From Bacillus wiedmannii (GTDB lineage Bacteria > Bacillota > Bacilli > Bacillales > Bacillaceae_G), in NCBI RefSeq assembly GCF_001583695.1, contig NZ_LOBC01000061.1:169516-233515 (forward strand): a stretch of 64,000 nt of DNA, given 5' to 3'. The notes under the pieces are model-generated. The model searched no databases. It saw only the letters and a program-made list of their open reading frames with translations, and was not told the DNA's origin. Position 1 is the stretch's first letter, and every line of letters begins with the position of its first letter. Positions 8,732 to 16,645 of this stretch are shown piece by piece. The translations under genes were made by a program, and so were the position numbers.

Positions 8732-10528
8732 ATGGGGAAAAAGAAAATAGCAATTACATTATCAACAATCTTATCTTTATCAGTCACATCAGGAGTTTCT
8801 AGTATGACTGCGTATGCAGACAATAAAGAAACAAACTACATAAATGAGAATGACGTGAAGTTAAATGTGAAAGTTTCAGAAGGGGTACAATCAAATACGA
8901 AGATAGAATTAGAAAATGGAATGACAAAACCGATTTATTCGCTTGATGAAGCAATTATTGAAAATTTATTTGTGGAAACAGAAGTTGATAGTGATCGAGA
9001 TGGAAAAAAGGATCGTGTATCAGTAAAGGTTATGCGTCCAAAAACTAATTCGAATGTGAAAGTTCCCGTTATTTATGAAATGAGTCCATATCGATCTGGC
9101 TTAAAAGATGTTCCTGTATATAATGTAGATGAAGAATTGTATGCGTATGAAGGGAAACCGTATGGAGCTGTTAATCTTGGTTCATACGGAAATTATTATG
9201 TGCCAAGAGGCTATGCAGTCATTTTAGGTGAAAGTATAGGAACTGGAAAATCAGACGGATGTCCAACTACTGGGGATGAGCAAGAAATATTAGGGACGAA
9301 ATCTGTCATTGATTGGGTGAATGGACGTGCGAAAGCATATACAGAAAATGGTGAGGAAGTTAAGGCTGATTGGTCAACAGGAAATGTAGGGATGACAGGA
9401 GTATCTTATAATGGTACGTTACCGAATGCTGTTGCGACGACTGGTGTTGAAGGGTTAAAAACAATTATTCCAATCGCAGCGATTAGTAGTTGGTATGATT
9501 ATTATCGTGCAAACGGTGCAGTCATTGCGCCTGGTGGATACCAAGGAGAAGATACAGATAACATGGCAGAAGCAGTTCTAACAAGAGAAAATCCTGAAGT
9601 TTGCGGACAAGTAATAAAAGAGCTAACAGCTGGACAGGACCGGAAAACTGGTAATTATAATGATTTTTGGGATAAACGTAATTATGTAAAAGATGCTAAA
9701 AACGTAAAAGCGAGTGTATTTGTTGTTCATGGTTTAAATGATTGGAATGTAAAGACGAAGCAGTTTGCGCAGTGGTGGGAAGCACTTGGAGAAAATGATG
9801 TCCCTCGTAAAATGTGGTTACATCAAGGTGGACACGGTGGAACATCAACAAATGATTGGCAAAGAACACAAAATAAATGGTTCGATTACTGGTTGTATGG
9901 AATTGAAAATGGGATTATGAATGAACCGATGGTGGATGTACAACGTGAAAATAAAACTTGGGATAAAATAAAAAATTGGCCGGATCCAGCAGCTGTACCG
10001 TCAAAAGTTCGTATGTATTTAAGTAACAAAGCAGTTAATTTGCCATTAAGTATGGGCTCTGCAAATAAAGTTTTCTCATTCGTGGATGATGCAAAAATGA
10101 AATCAAATCAATTAATAGCAAACCCAGAATTAGAAGTAGCCAATCGATTAGTGTATACAATGCCTGTACTTCAAAAAGATACGCGTATAAGCGGTACACC
10201 AAAGATTTCAATTACAGGAAATATTGATCGATCTGTATCAAATTTAACTGCTTTACTTGTTGATTATGGTGGAGCAAAGCCGGAAATTGTAACGAGAGGC
10301 TGGATGGATCCACAAAACTTAAAGAGTATAGAAAATTCAACAGCGATTCAACCGGGCAAAGATTATACATTCACATGGGATATGCAGCCTGATGATTATG
10401 TATTTAAAGTGGGGCATCAAATAGGGGTCATTTTAATCGCTAGTGACTATGATTATACGATTAGACCGAAAGCAGGCACGAAGCTTACAGTAAAATTAAG
10501 TGAAGTGACATTACCGATTGTGAAATAA
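8732..10528 (+). CDS. Secreted Xaa-Pro dipeptidyl-peptidase (S15 family)
   Basis: A 598-residue secreted serine peptidase that would release Xaa-Pro dipeptides from peptides. The signal peptide MGKKKIAITLSTILSLSVTS ends near AYA. The nucleophile lies in GVSYNG (Ser225), with an acid in HGLNDWN (Asp337) and a histidine in GGHGG (His368). The C-terminal 180 residues form the jelly-roll domain seen in PepX/CocE proteins. Start choice: the frame is open from 8693, but ATG 8732 directly precedes the signal peptide and has GGGAGGGAAGGG just upstream. A stronger AAAGGAGA (8703-8709) sits before an out-of-frame ATG at 8716 that opens only about 28 codons. The gene stands between two terminators. Confidence 0.88.
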   Translation: MGKKKIAITLSTILSLSVTSGVSSMTAYADNKETNYINENDVKLNVKVSEGVQSNTKIELENGMTKPIYSLDEAIIENLFVETEVDSDRDGKKDRVSVKVMRPKTNSNVKVPVIYEMSPYRSGLKDVPVYNVDEELYAYEGKPYGAVNLGSYGNYYVPRGYAVILGESIGTGKSDGCPTTGDEQEILGTKSVIDWVNGRAKAYTENGEEVKADWSTGNVGMTGVSYNGTLPNAVATTGVEGLKTIIPIAAISSWYDYYRANGAVIAPGGYQGEDTDNMAEAVLTRENPEVCGQVIKELTAGQDRKTGNYNDFWDKRNYVKDAKNVKASVFVVHGLNDWNVKTKQFAQWWEALGENDVPRKMWLHQGGHGGTSTNDWQRTQNKWFDYWLYGIENGIMNEPMVDVQRENKTWDKIKNWPDPAAVPSKVRMYLSNKAVNLPLSMGSANKVFSFVDDAKMKSNQLIANPELEVANRLVYTMPVLQKDTRISGTPKISITGNIDRSVSNLTALLVDYGGAKPEIVTRGWMDPQNLKSIENSTAIQPGKDYTFTWDMQPDDYVFKVGHQIGVILIASDYDYTIRPKAGTKLTVKLSEVTLPIVK

Positions 10529-10540
10529 ATGATTTTTAAT

Positions 10541-10570
10541 GAAGAGCTTACTATATAGTAAGCTCTTTAA
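10541..10570 (+). terminator. Terminator after the S15 peptidase gene
   Basis: A near-continuous palindrome AAGAGCTTACTA/TAGTAAGCTCTT (10542-10567) with a tiny loop. Confidence 0.75.
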
Positions 10571-10606
10571 ACTTTGAAATATAAATGCATTACCAATACC
10601 ATGAGT

Positions 10607-10888
10607 TTAATATGAATTTTTATTAGCAGAAACAAAAATACTTATGATAAATAAAACAATCGCATTTAAGATTAAAAGTCCACTAAACGTTAACCCAGCA
10701 GCACCTCCAGCGAATCCATCTCCAACTTTTTCACCAATTACATGCAAAGTGGTGAAGAAAACGATGGGGGAAGAAAGAATGAAAATGCCACTGGTAATTC
10801 TCCATATTTGCCTATATTTCTTTGCAATAAAGAAAATTACAGCATTAAAAGCAATAAGAAGTAAAAGAAATATAATGAATGAATTCAT
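10607..10888 (-). CDS. Small three-helix membrane protein (possibly YesK-like)
   Basis: A 93-residue protein with three hydrophobic segments (about 4-20, 32-50 and 65-87) separated by short charged loops, with IAKKYRQIW after the first and GEKVGDGFAGG before the third. Two ATG codons sit side by side. The second (10888) is five bases from the AAGGAGG site at 10894-10900; the first leaves only two bases and is less likely. The layout resembles the small YesK family, but the match is loose. It is encoded opposite to its neighbours, and no function can be read. Confidence 0.6.
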   Translation of the reverse strand: MNSFIIFLLLLIAFNAVIFFIAKKYRQIWRITSGIFILSSPIVFFTTLHVIGEKVGDGFAGGAAGLTFSGLLILNAIVLFIISIFVSANKNSY

Positions 10889-11090
10889 CATATCCTCCTT
10901 CTGGTAAAATTCCGAATTTTCATTTTTATATTTTCATCTAGAAGGAAATATTATACAATATGATTATATTCTATGGAAAGCGAGTGATATATTATGACAG
11001 TCAGCTCTTTCGAATTTTTATTAAAAGTAAAGGTACAGGAAGATTAATTGAGTTGAAATCTTCCGTACTTAAAAACGGAGGAGAAAATAA

Positions 11091-11855
11091 ATGTTTAGTT
11101 TTTATAGTACACTTTGCACGGAACTTTATGATTACACAAAACCTGTCGGTTATTCTTTAAATGGTGATATTGAGTATTATCAAGAACGTTTAAAAAATGG
11201 TAGAGGAAGAATTCTAGAAGCAGCAGTAGGATCAGGTCGGGTCATCATCCCGCTTCTTGAGGCTGGTTTTACAGTGGATGGGATAGATTATTCACCTGAA
11301 ATGTTAGATTCTTGCCGTATACGCTGTACAGAGAGAGGTTTACATCTTAATTTATATGAAGGAAGCTTACAAAAATTTTCACTGCCGCATAAATATGAGG
11401 CAATTATCATTCCGACTGGATCTTTTTGTTTAATTGAAAATCGAGATGATTCTATAAACGCATTGAAATGTTTTTATGAACATCTTAATCCTGGGGGACG
11501 ATTAATTGTAGATATTATGCTTCCGCATGACTGGAAGACTGGAGAGATTCATACATCGACTTTTTCTTTACCAAGTGGAGACGGAATTACATTAGAAAAT
11601 AAATCAATTGAAATAGATTGGCTGAACCAAGTTACTCTATCATATTTAAAATATGAAAAATGGAGTAAAGGACAGTTAGTACAAACAGAACTACAGCGCT
11701 TTGCGATGCGCTGGTATGGGATAGACGAGTTCAGACTTCTGTTAGAAAGTATAGGTTTCTCTAACATTACTTGCTCTGCTGACTATGTTTATGAAAAAGA
11801 ACCGTCAAATGCAAATCAAATGTTTACTTTTGAAGCTGTGCGAAACGAAAAATAA
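11091..11855 (+). CDS. Class I SAM-dependent methyltransferase
   Basis: A 254-residue methyltransferase with a Rossmann-type core. Motif I is ILEAAVGSGRVIIPLLEAG (about 37-55), motif II DGIDYSPEMLDSC, and motif IV/post-I around IIIPTGSFCLI, followed by HLNPGGRLIVDIM. Motif I has A in place of the usual D/E-x-G-x-G spacing (EAAVGSGR), which is common in this branch. It starts at ATG 11091 behind GGAGGAGA. The substrate is unknown. It is monocistronic with a long hairpin terminator. Confidence 0.85.
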   Translation: MFSFYSTLCTELYDYTKPVGYSLNGDIEYYQERLKNGRGRILEAAVGSGRVIIPLLEAGFTVDGIDYSPEMLDSCRIRCTERGLHLNLYEGSLQKFSLPHKYEAIIIPTGSFCLIENRDDSINALKCFYEHLNPGGRLIVDIMLPHDWKTGEIHTSTFSLPSGDGITLENKSIEIDWLNQVTLSYLKYEKWSKGQLVQTELQRFAMRWYGIDEFRLLLESIGFSNITCSADYVYEKEPSNANQMFTFEAVRNEK

Positions 11856-11868
11856 AAGAACTATCTAT

Positions 11869-11908
11869 GAAAATAAGGTAATTGATATAATATCGATTGC
11901 CTTATTTT
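11869..11908 (+). terminator. Terminator after methyltransferase gene
   Basis: A long stem of about 18 pairs: AAAATAAGG with TAATTGATA pairs with TATCGATTGCC and TTATTTT using two wobble pairs and a three-base loop. Confidence 0.8.
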
Positions 11909-12058
11909 AATTGTATATTGCTTACATGTTATTACGTTTCATTGTCCAAGCATTCTGCTACTAACTACATATACTATTTATGTTAAAGTCAGCTACTATT
12001 TTATATAGGGCTGTTATTTTCCTATAAATGCTATTTTAGTGAAGTGGGAGGAATCAAT

Positions 12059-12322
12059 TTGGAAAACGTAGAACAAGATAGAATTGAAAATCAAGTGTAT
12101 TCAAATCGTGTAGTAAGATCAGAATTTGATGCGAATTGGGAAACATGTATATCAAAAAGCGGTTATGTAATTTATGTAGCAACAAGTAATAATGCTGAAG
12201 TAATAGTACTTCTTGCAGACGGTTCAAGTAAGTTATTAATTTTCGAAAAAGGTGGTAAAGTAGTAGTAGGCGGCGGTGGAACAAGTCATTACAGTAAGCC
12301 GCATATTGCAAGAAATATTTAA
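12059..12322 (+). CDS. Hypothetical protein, 87 residues
   Basis: The best start is TTG 12059, six bases after GGGAGG (12046-12052); the earlier in-frame GTG 12044 lies within the ribosome site. The protein begins with an acidic polar stretch (MENVEQDRIENQVYSNRVVRSEFDANWE), then a beta-rich section (YVIYVATSNNAEVIVLLADGSS and LLIFEKGGKVVVGGGGTSHYS) ending HIARNI. There is no signal peptide or membrane segment, and I do not recognise the family. Good ribosome site, own terminator and sensible codon use support a real gene. Confidence 0.6.
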   Translation: MENVEQDRIENQVYSNRVVRSEFDANWETCISKSGYVIYVATSNNAEVIVLLADGSSKLLIFEKGGKVVVGGGGTSHYSKPHIARNI

Positions 12323-12356
12323 GGTAGAACATGTTAATTGAGAAGAAACTGGATAA

Positions 12357-12402
12357 CGGTTAGTCAGTCCTGTTTAGAGCATGAATGACTAACCGCTTTT
12401 AT
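12357..12402 (+). terminator. Terminator after the 87-residue gene
   Basis: Perfect 10-base arms CGGTTAGTCA (12357-12366) and TGACTAACCG (12386-12395), then CTTTTATTTG. Confidence 0.75.
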
Positions 12403-12692
12403 TTGTTTAAATCATTTTAGTAGAACTTAATTTATTACAAATACTTTTGGATGATCAGAGAAGTTTGAAGGGAATTGTACGGATCAGTATTTGAAATATA
12501 ATGTAGGGTTTGGAGAATCCTATAAGCAATATAAAAAAGCATTTCCTATTTCGGGAAATGCTTTTTCTATGTTATAGTATAATAGTGTTTTAAAACGATG
12601 TTATATTAATATACTTCAATTTTGTTGTGTATTATTTTTATATTAAATCAGTTGCTTAAGTATTTTTTATATAAGGAGTAATAATAAGAGAA
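12403..12692. other. Intergenic stretch with an orphan terminator and possible gene relic
   Basis: No complete gene is visible. A strong U-tailed hairpin at 12534-12566 (AAAAAGCATTTCC paired with GGAAATGCTTTTT) terminates something on the plus strand although no start-bearing frame precedes it. The plus-strand frame just before it reads EKFEGNCTDQYLKYNVGFGE onward to TAG at about 12577 without a start codon, which looks like the 3' tail of a lost gene. The last 80 bases before 12693 presumably hold the promoter of the next gene. Confidence 0.4.
12534..12568 (+). terminator. Orphan rho-independent terminator
   Basis: Thirteen-base perfect arms AAAAAGCATTTCC (12534-12546) and GGAAATGCTTTTT (12554-12566). 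There is no intact gene directly upstream. Confidence 0.75.
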
Positions 12693-12923
12693 ATGAAAAA
12701 TATAGACTTTATACTAGAAAGTGATGAGGCATTAAAACCATCTGAACGATTAGTACTATTATTATTAGAGAAGCATAGAATGTTATATACGAACGATCTA
12801 TTGGCATTATCTAATTTATCATATAAAACTTTAACGGATTCATTAACAGCGCTAGTTTTAAAATCATATGTATTAAAGGAAACAGGTAAGGGAAGAAGAC
12901 AGAATTGTTATAGATTGGTATGA
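12693..12923 (+). CDS. Small winged-helix (MarR/ArsR-like) DNA-binding protein
   Basis: A 76-residue protein that is almost entirely one winged helix: helix LKPSERLVLLLLEKHR, recognition pair LLALSNLSYKTLTDSLTALV, and wing LKSYVLKETGKGRRQNCYRL. It lacks any extra dimerisation or ligand domain, so it may be a minimal regulator. ATG 12693 is 14 bases from the AAGGAG at 12673-12678, an unusually long gap. In-frame ATA codons at 12681 and 12684 sit closer to it, so the true start may be non-canonical. The target is unknown. Confidence 0.65.
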   Translation: MKNIDFILESDEALKPSERLVLLLLEKHRMLYTNDLLALSNLSYKTLTDSLTALVLKSYVLKETGKGRRQNCYRLV

Positions 12924-13106
12924 TAAGGTTGCTGATTTTAGAGAGTTCATATTAATGTTTTTCAAATGTAAGGAGAAATTTTATTTTTGTTTTCAAATGA
13001 AAAAACGAACAGCGATGCGTACTTAAATATTTGGATTTCATTTTTGTTAATGATGATTTTATAATTATTGAAAATAGAAAAATAAAATAAACTGCATAAA
13101 AAAGAA

Positions 13107-13148
13107 ATAAAAAAACAATCCGTTTTAAAAATGGATTGTTTTTTTTAT
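13107..13148. terminator. Bidirectional terminator between convergent genes
   Basis: The arms AAAAACAATCC (13111-13121) and GGATTGTTTTT (13133-13143) have A and T runs outside, so it can act on the winged-helix gene or on the minus-strand deaminase. Confidence 0.8.
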
Positions 13149-13186
13149 TGAAATAATATTATTTGATATGTTGAAAGTATGAATGA

Positions 13187-13618
13187 TTATTCTACTTCGC
13201 TTGTATACTTTTCAGGTAATAATTCCATTACGTTACATTTTACCAGTTCACCATTATATGAAAGTATAACGTTCGTATTTATTCCGTAATCACTTATTAA
13301 TTCTCGACACATACCACATGGAGCAACAACCCAACATTTTTCTATATCTTCATGAGGGTGTGGGTGAGCAACTGCGACAATGGTATCAAATTCATGATCA
13401 CCTTCTGAAATAGATTTTCCGATCGCCATAGCTTCACCGCATACTGTTATTCTTCCAACATTCGCTTCAACATGCACTGCTGTATAAATATTACCTGCTT
13501 TAGTTCTTATAGCTGAACCGATATGATGACGACCGTATTTATAGTTTTTTTCGATTACTTTTTCAGCAGCTTTAATTAAATCATAGTCTTCACTATTTAA
13601 AGGCATTACTTGTAACAT
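13187..13618 (-). CDS. Blasticidin-S-deaminase-like cytidine deaminase family protein
   Basis: A 143-residue zinc deaminase. Zinc ligands and proton shuttle are Cys60-x-Glu62 in VCGEAMAIG and Cys101/Cys104 in APCGMCRELISDYG. The text around HHIGSAIRTKAGNIYTAVHVE, FDTIVAVAHP and LLPEKYT closely parallels Bsr, the blasticidin S deaminase described from Bacillus cereus, as I remember that sequence. It would deaminate a cytosine moiety in the cytoplasm. Whether the natural substrate is a nucleoside antibiotic or cytidine cannot be told from sequence. The start ATG 13618 has a GGAGGAGA site. It is monocistronic and convergent with its upstream neighbour. Confidence 0.82.
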   Translation of the reverse strand: MLQVMPLNSEDYDLIKAAEKVIEKNYKYGRHHIGSAIRTKAGNIYTAVHVEANVGRITVCGEAMAIGKSISEGDHEFDTIVAVAHPHPHEDIEKCWVVAPCGMCRELISDYGINTNVILSYNGELVKCNVMELLPEKYTSEVE

Positions 13619-13783
13619 AATCTCTCCTCCATATTAAACATGATTAGTGTTATTTCAAAAAAAAATTAATATTTAAAATAACAGATAATTATTGGAGAGA
13701 TAATATTATTATGTAAACTATAGTTTTAACAGGAAAATATCATAATCAATAGAACATATAGAAGAAGGGGAAACTTAAATATT

Positions 13784-13873
13784 TTGAAAGATGGGAGAAC
13801 AGCATATTATATTGCATTAGAAAAAGGACATGATCACCTTTTACATCATTTAAAACAGGAAGTGAACGTATGA
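13784..13873 (+). pseudogene. Possible C-terminal remnant of an ankyrin-repeat protein
   Basis: A short open stretch reads LKDGRTAYYIALEKGHDHLL then HHLKQEVNV, ending at TGA 13871-13873, which overlaps the ATG of the next gene. The pattern DGRTA-x8-GH-x2-LL-x2-L is that of an ankyrin repeat. Nothing upstream adds more repeats: the frame meets a stop at 13727-13729. It looks like the tail of a deleted gene. A short leader translated from TTG 13784 behind GAAGGGGAAA is the alternative. Confidence 0.4.
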
Positions 13874-14499
13874 TAAATAAATGGAGTGTGGGCATATTTT
13901 TATTTAACGAGGTAGAAGTGTTAGACTTTGCTGGGCCATTTGAAGTTTTTTCTGTAACCGAAGCGGATGAAGAAAAACCATTTACTGTGTATACAGTTAG
14001 CCAAAATGGAGAAATGATTACAGCAAGAAAAGGATTAAAGGTAAAGCCAGATTATAGTATTGAAGATTTACCACCAGTTGATATTTTAATCATTCCAGGT
14101 GGTAAAGGTGTTCGGGAAAATGAAGTGCAAAATGATATTATAATAAATTGGGTTCGTCAGCAAATGAAAGAAGTAAAGCTAATGACTTCAGTTTGTACGG
14201 GTGCGCTATTACTTGCGAAAGCCGGTTTACTAGAAGGCTTAAAAGCAACAACGCATTGGGCTAGTATTCAAACTTTCAAAAAAGATTATCCGAATGTAGA
14301 AGTAATGGAGAATGTGAAATTTGTAGATGAAGGACACATTATTACATCTGCAGGTATTTCAGCTGGTATTAACATGTCATTTCATATTGTGAAAAATTTG
14401 TTAGGTGTGGAGATTGCTGAGGAAACAGCTAAAAGTATGGAATATGATATTGATTTACAAAATAAAAAAGCCCAGGCCGGGCTTTTTTATATTGATTGA
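13870..14499 (+). CDS. DJ-1/PfpI-family protein (isonitrile hydratase-like)
   Basis: A 209-residue class I glutamine-amidotransferase-like protein. The nucleophile elbow is TSVCTGALLLAKAGLLEG, followed by THWASIQTFKKDYP, both typical of the AraC-type DJ-1/PfpI branch that includes isonitrile hydratase. The early acid lies in ILIIPGGKG. The substrate is unproven. ATG 13870 overlaps the stop of a short upstream frame. The last dozen codons are written inside a terminator hairpin, and the gene overlaps the convergent reductase gene by 13 bases. Confidence 0.85.
   Translation: MINKWSVGIFLFNEVEVLDFAGPFEVFSVTEADEEKPFTVYTVSQNGEMITARKGLKVKPDYSIEDLPPVDILIIPGGKGVRENEVQNDIIINWVRQQMKEVKLMTSVCTGALLLAKAGLLEGLKATTHWASIQTFKKDYPNVEVMENVKFVDEGHIITSAGISAGINMSFHIVKNLLGVEIAEETAKSMEYDIDLQNKKAQAGLFYID
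14463..14490. terminator. Terminator embedded in the coding end of the DJ-1/PfpI gene
   Basis: AAAAAGCCC and GGGCTTTTTT (14463-14488) pair around AGGCC. The hairpin lies within codons for KKAQAGLF and touches the stop of the convergent gene, so both transcripts could end here. Confidence 0.8.
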
Positions 14500-15413
14500 A
14501 TATAGCTAATCTCCTCATCACTCAAAATAGGGCGAACAGACGCATTTGCATTTTCTTGTGCTTGTTTTTCTGTTTTTGCACCTGGGATTACAACGCTCAC
14601 TGCTGGATGAGTGAGTATATAGCGAAGTGCAAGTTGCCCTAAGGTCTGATTTTTATTTGAGAGCAACCGAAGTTTCTCTACCTTTTGTAAGTCTTCTTGA
14701 AACCAATTTTCATTTGGCCAATCTTTGCGTAAATCTCCATTTGGAAAAGTTGTTTTATTTGTGAATTTTCCAGTTAAAATACCCATTTTTAACGGCCCAC
14801 GAATAACAGCTCCTAGATTTTTTTCTTGTAAGAATGGCAAAATATCATTTTCTGGTTTTTGATTCAATATATTGTAATCAATTTGTACGATGTCAATTTC
14901 ATTGTTTTTATTGAAATGACGAATGTATTGTAAATCATGTGTCGAAACACCGACTGCTCTTACTTTTCCATCACGTTTTAATACTTCAAATGCACGTAAA
15001 AATGCTTCTGTTTCTCTACGATTATGCCACCAAATATGACAAAAATAAAGATCAATGTAATCTGTTTGAAGACGTTGTAAACTTGTTTCAAATACGGCGA
15101 TAATTTTTTCGGGAGTATCATATACAGGATCTCCATTCGGATCGTAGTGATGTCCGATTAAACCGCCTTTCGTTGATAGGATAATATCATTACGATGTCC
15201 TTTAATTGCGGTAGACACTAACTTTTCACTATGTCCTAAACCATATACATCTGCAGTATCAATAAAATTCACACCACACTCAATTGCTTTTTTTATAGCG
15301 GTTATAGATTGTTTATCGTTAACAGGTCCCCATTCATCACCACCGATTGCCCATGCCCCAAAACCTATTTCAGAGACAGTTATTCCAGTTTTACCTAATG
15401 TACGGTAATGCAT
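14487..15413 (-). CDS. Aldo/keto reductase
   Basis: A 308-residue TIM-barrel NADPH oxidoreductase. The catalytic tetrad is visible: Asp in FIDTADVYG, Tyr in the same motif, Lys in LSTKGG, and His in YFCHIWWHNRRE. The C-terminal VVIPGAKTEKQAQENANA is the NADP-binding end typical of the AKR family. The frame is open to 15434, but ATG 15413 (MHYRTLGKTG) follows AAGGGGG with good spacing and matches the usual family N-terminus. It is similar to general stress aldo/keto reductases; the substrate is unknown. Confidence 0.9.
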   Translation of the reverse strand: MHYRTLGKTGITVSEIGFGAWAIGGDEWGPVNDKQSITAIKKAIECGVNFIDTADVYGLGHSEKLVSTAIKGHRNDIILSTKGGLIGHHYDPNGDPVYDTPEKIIAVFETSLQRLQTDYIDLYFCHIWWHNRRETEAFLRAFEVLKRDGKVRAVGVSTHDLQYIRHFNKNNEIDIVQIDYNILNQKPENDILPFLQEKNLGAVIRGPLKMGILTGKFTNKTTFPNGDLRKDWPNENWFQEDLQKVEKLRLLSNKNQTLGQLALRYILTHPAVSVVIPGAKTEKQAQENANASVRPILSDEEISYIQSI

Positions 15414-15700
15414 ATTTTTCCCCCTTGTAAGCATGTTATAACATCGATATGTAGGTAAGGTATTTTGTGTGTAAAAAAACTCTTCTACAATAGTAGAAAA
15501 AGAATAACAGAAACTACTATTTTATGGCAGCATACATAAAAAAATGCAATGTAAATATGGAAATGTCGTCGAATGCTATCTTTAATTGGTTAATTTGTAA
15601 GATATTTTTGTGAAGGAGCTTATTTTATAAGAATAGAATTATAGTTAGTAAGGGATTATGCCGAGGGTAGTGAAAATATATGTGTTAGGGGGATTTCATA

Positions 15701-16057
15701 ATGAGGAAACTCAAGCGAATAAATGTTCCTAATATAGAAGAGCAACTATCACAGCCTAATGAGAAGCGAGCAATTAATAAGAAAAAACTAAGACGATTTA
15801 TATTCATGTTTATATTTATTGCGGCGGCTACTTTGTACCTTCAATTTATTTTAACGAAACAACAAGAAATAATCGTAGAAAAAAAAGATACTATAACGAA
15901 TCAAAAAAAACAATTGGTCTCTTTAAAGAAAGATCAGGATTTTTTAAAGACTAACATAGAAAATTTAACAGACGATGAGGAAGAAATTTTGAAGTTTGCG
16001 AGAAAAGAATATCAATTTTCTAAGTCAAATGAAACTATATTTGTGTTGCCGAAGTAG
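15701..16057 (+). CDS. DivIC-like septum formation initiator protein
   Basis: A 118-residue bitopic membrane protein: a basic cytoplasmic N-terminus (about 1-31), one membrane segment (FIFMFIFIAAATLYLQFIL), and an extracellular coiled coil rich in K, E and Q (about 52-90), ending DDEEEILKFARKEYQFSKSNETIFVLP. That layout and the closing DEEEILKFARKEY match the DivIC/FtsB family. The chromosomal divIC normally sits near spoIIE, so this is likely a paralogue. It starts at ATG 15701 behind GGGGGATT. Its role in division is inference. Confidence 0.75.
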   Translation: MRKLKRINVPNIEEQLSQPNEKRAINKKKLRRFIFMFIFIAAATLYLQFILTKQQEIIVEKKDTITNQKKQLVSLKKDQDFLKTNIENLTDDEEEILKFARKEYQFSKSNETIFVLPK

Positions 16058-16063
16058 TGTAAT

Positions 16064-16095
16064 AGAACAGTTAGCGATTGCTAGCTGTTTTTTTA
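16064..16095 (+). terminator. Terminator after the DivIC-like gene
   Basis: AACAGTTAGC pairs with GCTAGCTGTT (one wobble), followed by a T run. Confidence 0.8.
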
Positions 16096-16190
16096 TGTCT
16101 GAATGGCATGGTACAAGTAACAATCACATATTGTAAACATGAAGAGTTTAAGCTGTTTTTATAATTATGGAATATACACCGGAATAAGTA

Positions 16191-16224
16191 TTGTTAAAAT
16201 TCTGTCAATTGTATTATAATACAA
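16191..16224 (+). promoter_or_regulatory. Sigma-A promoter overlapped by a perfect 16-base palindrome
   Basis: -35 TTGTTA (16191-16196) and -10 TATAAT (16215-16220) with an 18-base spacer. The -10 lies inside the perfect palindrome TTGTATTATAATACAA (16209-16224), a plausible operator for the gene at 16317. Confidence 0.55.
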
Positions 16225-16316
16225 GGTAAGCGGATACATTTTTTAATCAACGTTGAGTTTATCACTCATACGACTATTAAGAAAACCGTTATCCCGTATT
16301 AGAAAGGAAGATAGCT

Positions 16317-16643
16317 GTGTACGCTTCAAATACAATTTATATCGTAGGGGATGCGAAAGCACCTCAAAATAATCCTATTACCGAAAAGTTCAAAAGTTAT
16401 TTTGTAGCATTTGTACTTGTTAAGGAGACTGGGGAAATTGTAGATGCAGATTGCTCAGCGACAATTGCATTAACATCACAATTCGTTAAATATTTGTTTC
16501 TACATAAAAATATTAATGATCCACTATTGGTAACAGAAATAAAAAATAGATACTTCGGTTCGTCTCAAAAAGCACTACTTGTAGCATTAAAAGATGCACA
16601 GAAAAAATATAATCAAATCGCTGCTTTGTCTACCCATTCCTAG
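16317..16643 (+). CDS. DUF3870-family protein
   Basis: A 108-residue cytoplasmic protein starting at GTG 16317 behind AAAGGAAG. The text IYIVGDAKAPQNNPITEKFKS then VLVKETGEIVDADCSATIAL, and the ending YFGSSQKALLVALKDAQKKY, resemble the DUF3870 family as I remember it. No catalytic motif is obvious, although Asp and Cys in VDADCSATI are conspicuous. It precedes the murein-peptide operon but is separated from it by a strong terminator. Function unknown. Confidence 0.7.
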   Translation: MYASNTIYIVGDAKAPQNNPITEKFKSYFVAFVLVKETGEIVDADCSATIALTSQFVKYLFLHKNINDPLLVTEIKNRYFGSSQKALLVALKDAQKKYNQIAALSTHS

Positions 16644-16645
16644 AC

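Noticed and set aside
8716-8800. ATG 8716 behind AAAGGAGA as a peptidase start
   Set aside because: Out of frame with the peptidase; opens only about 28 codons.
10644-10907. 87-codon plus-strand frame
   Set aside because: Antisense to the small membrane-protein gene, which has the better ribosome site and membrane pattern.
10960-11160. 66-codon plus-strand frame before the methyltransferase gene
   Set aside because: Runs over the methyltransferase ribosome site and start, has no ribosome site of its own and no protein-like composition.
12054-12332. 92-codon minus-strand frame
   Set aside because: Antisense to the 87-residue gene; leucine/tyrosine-rich shadow without ribosome site.
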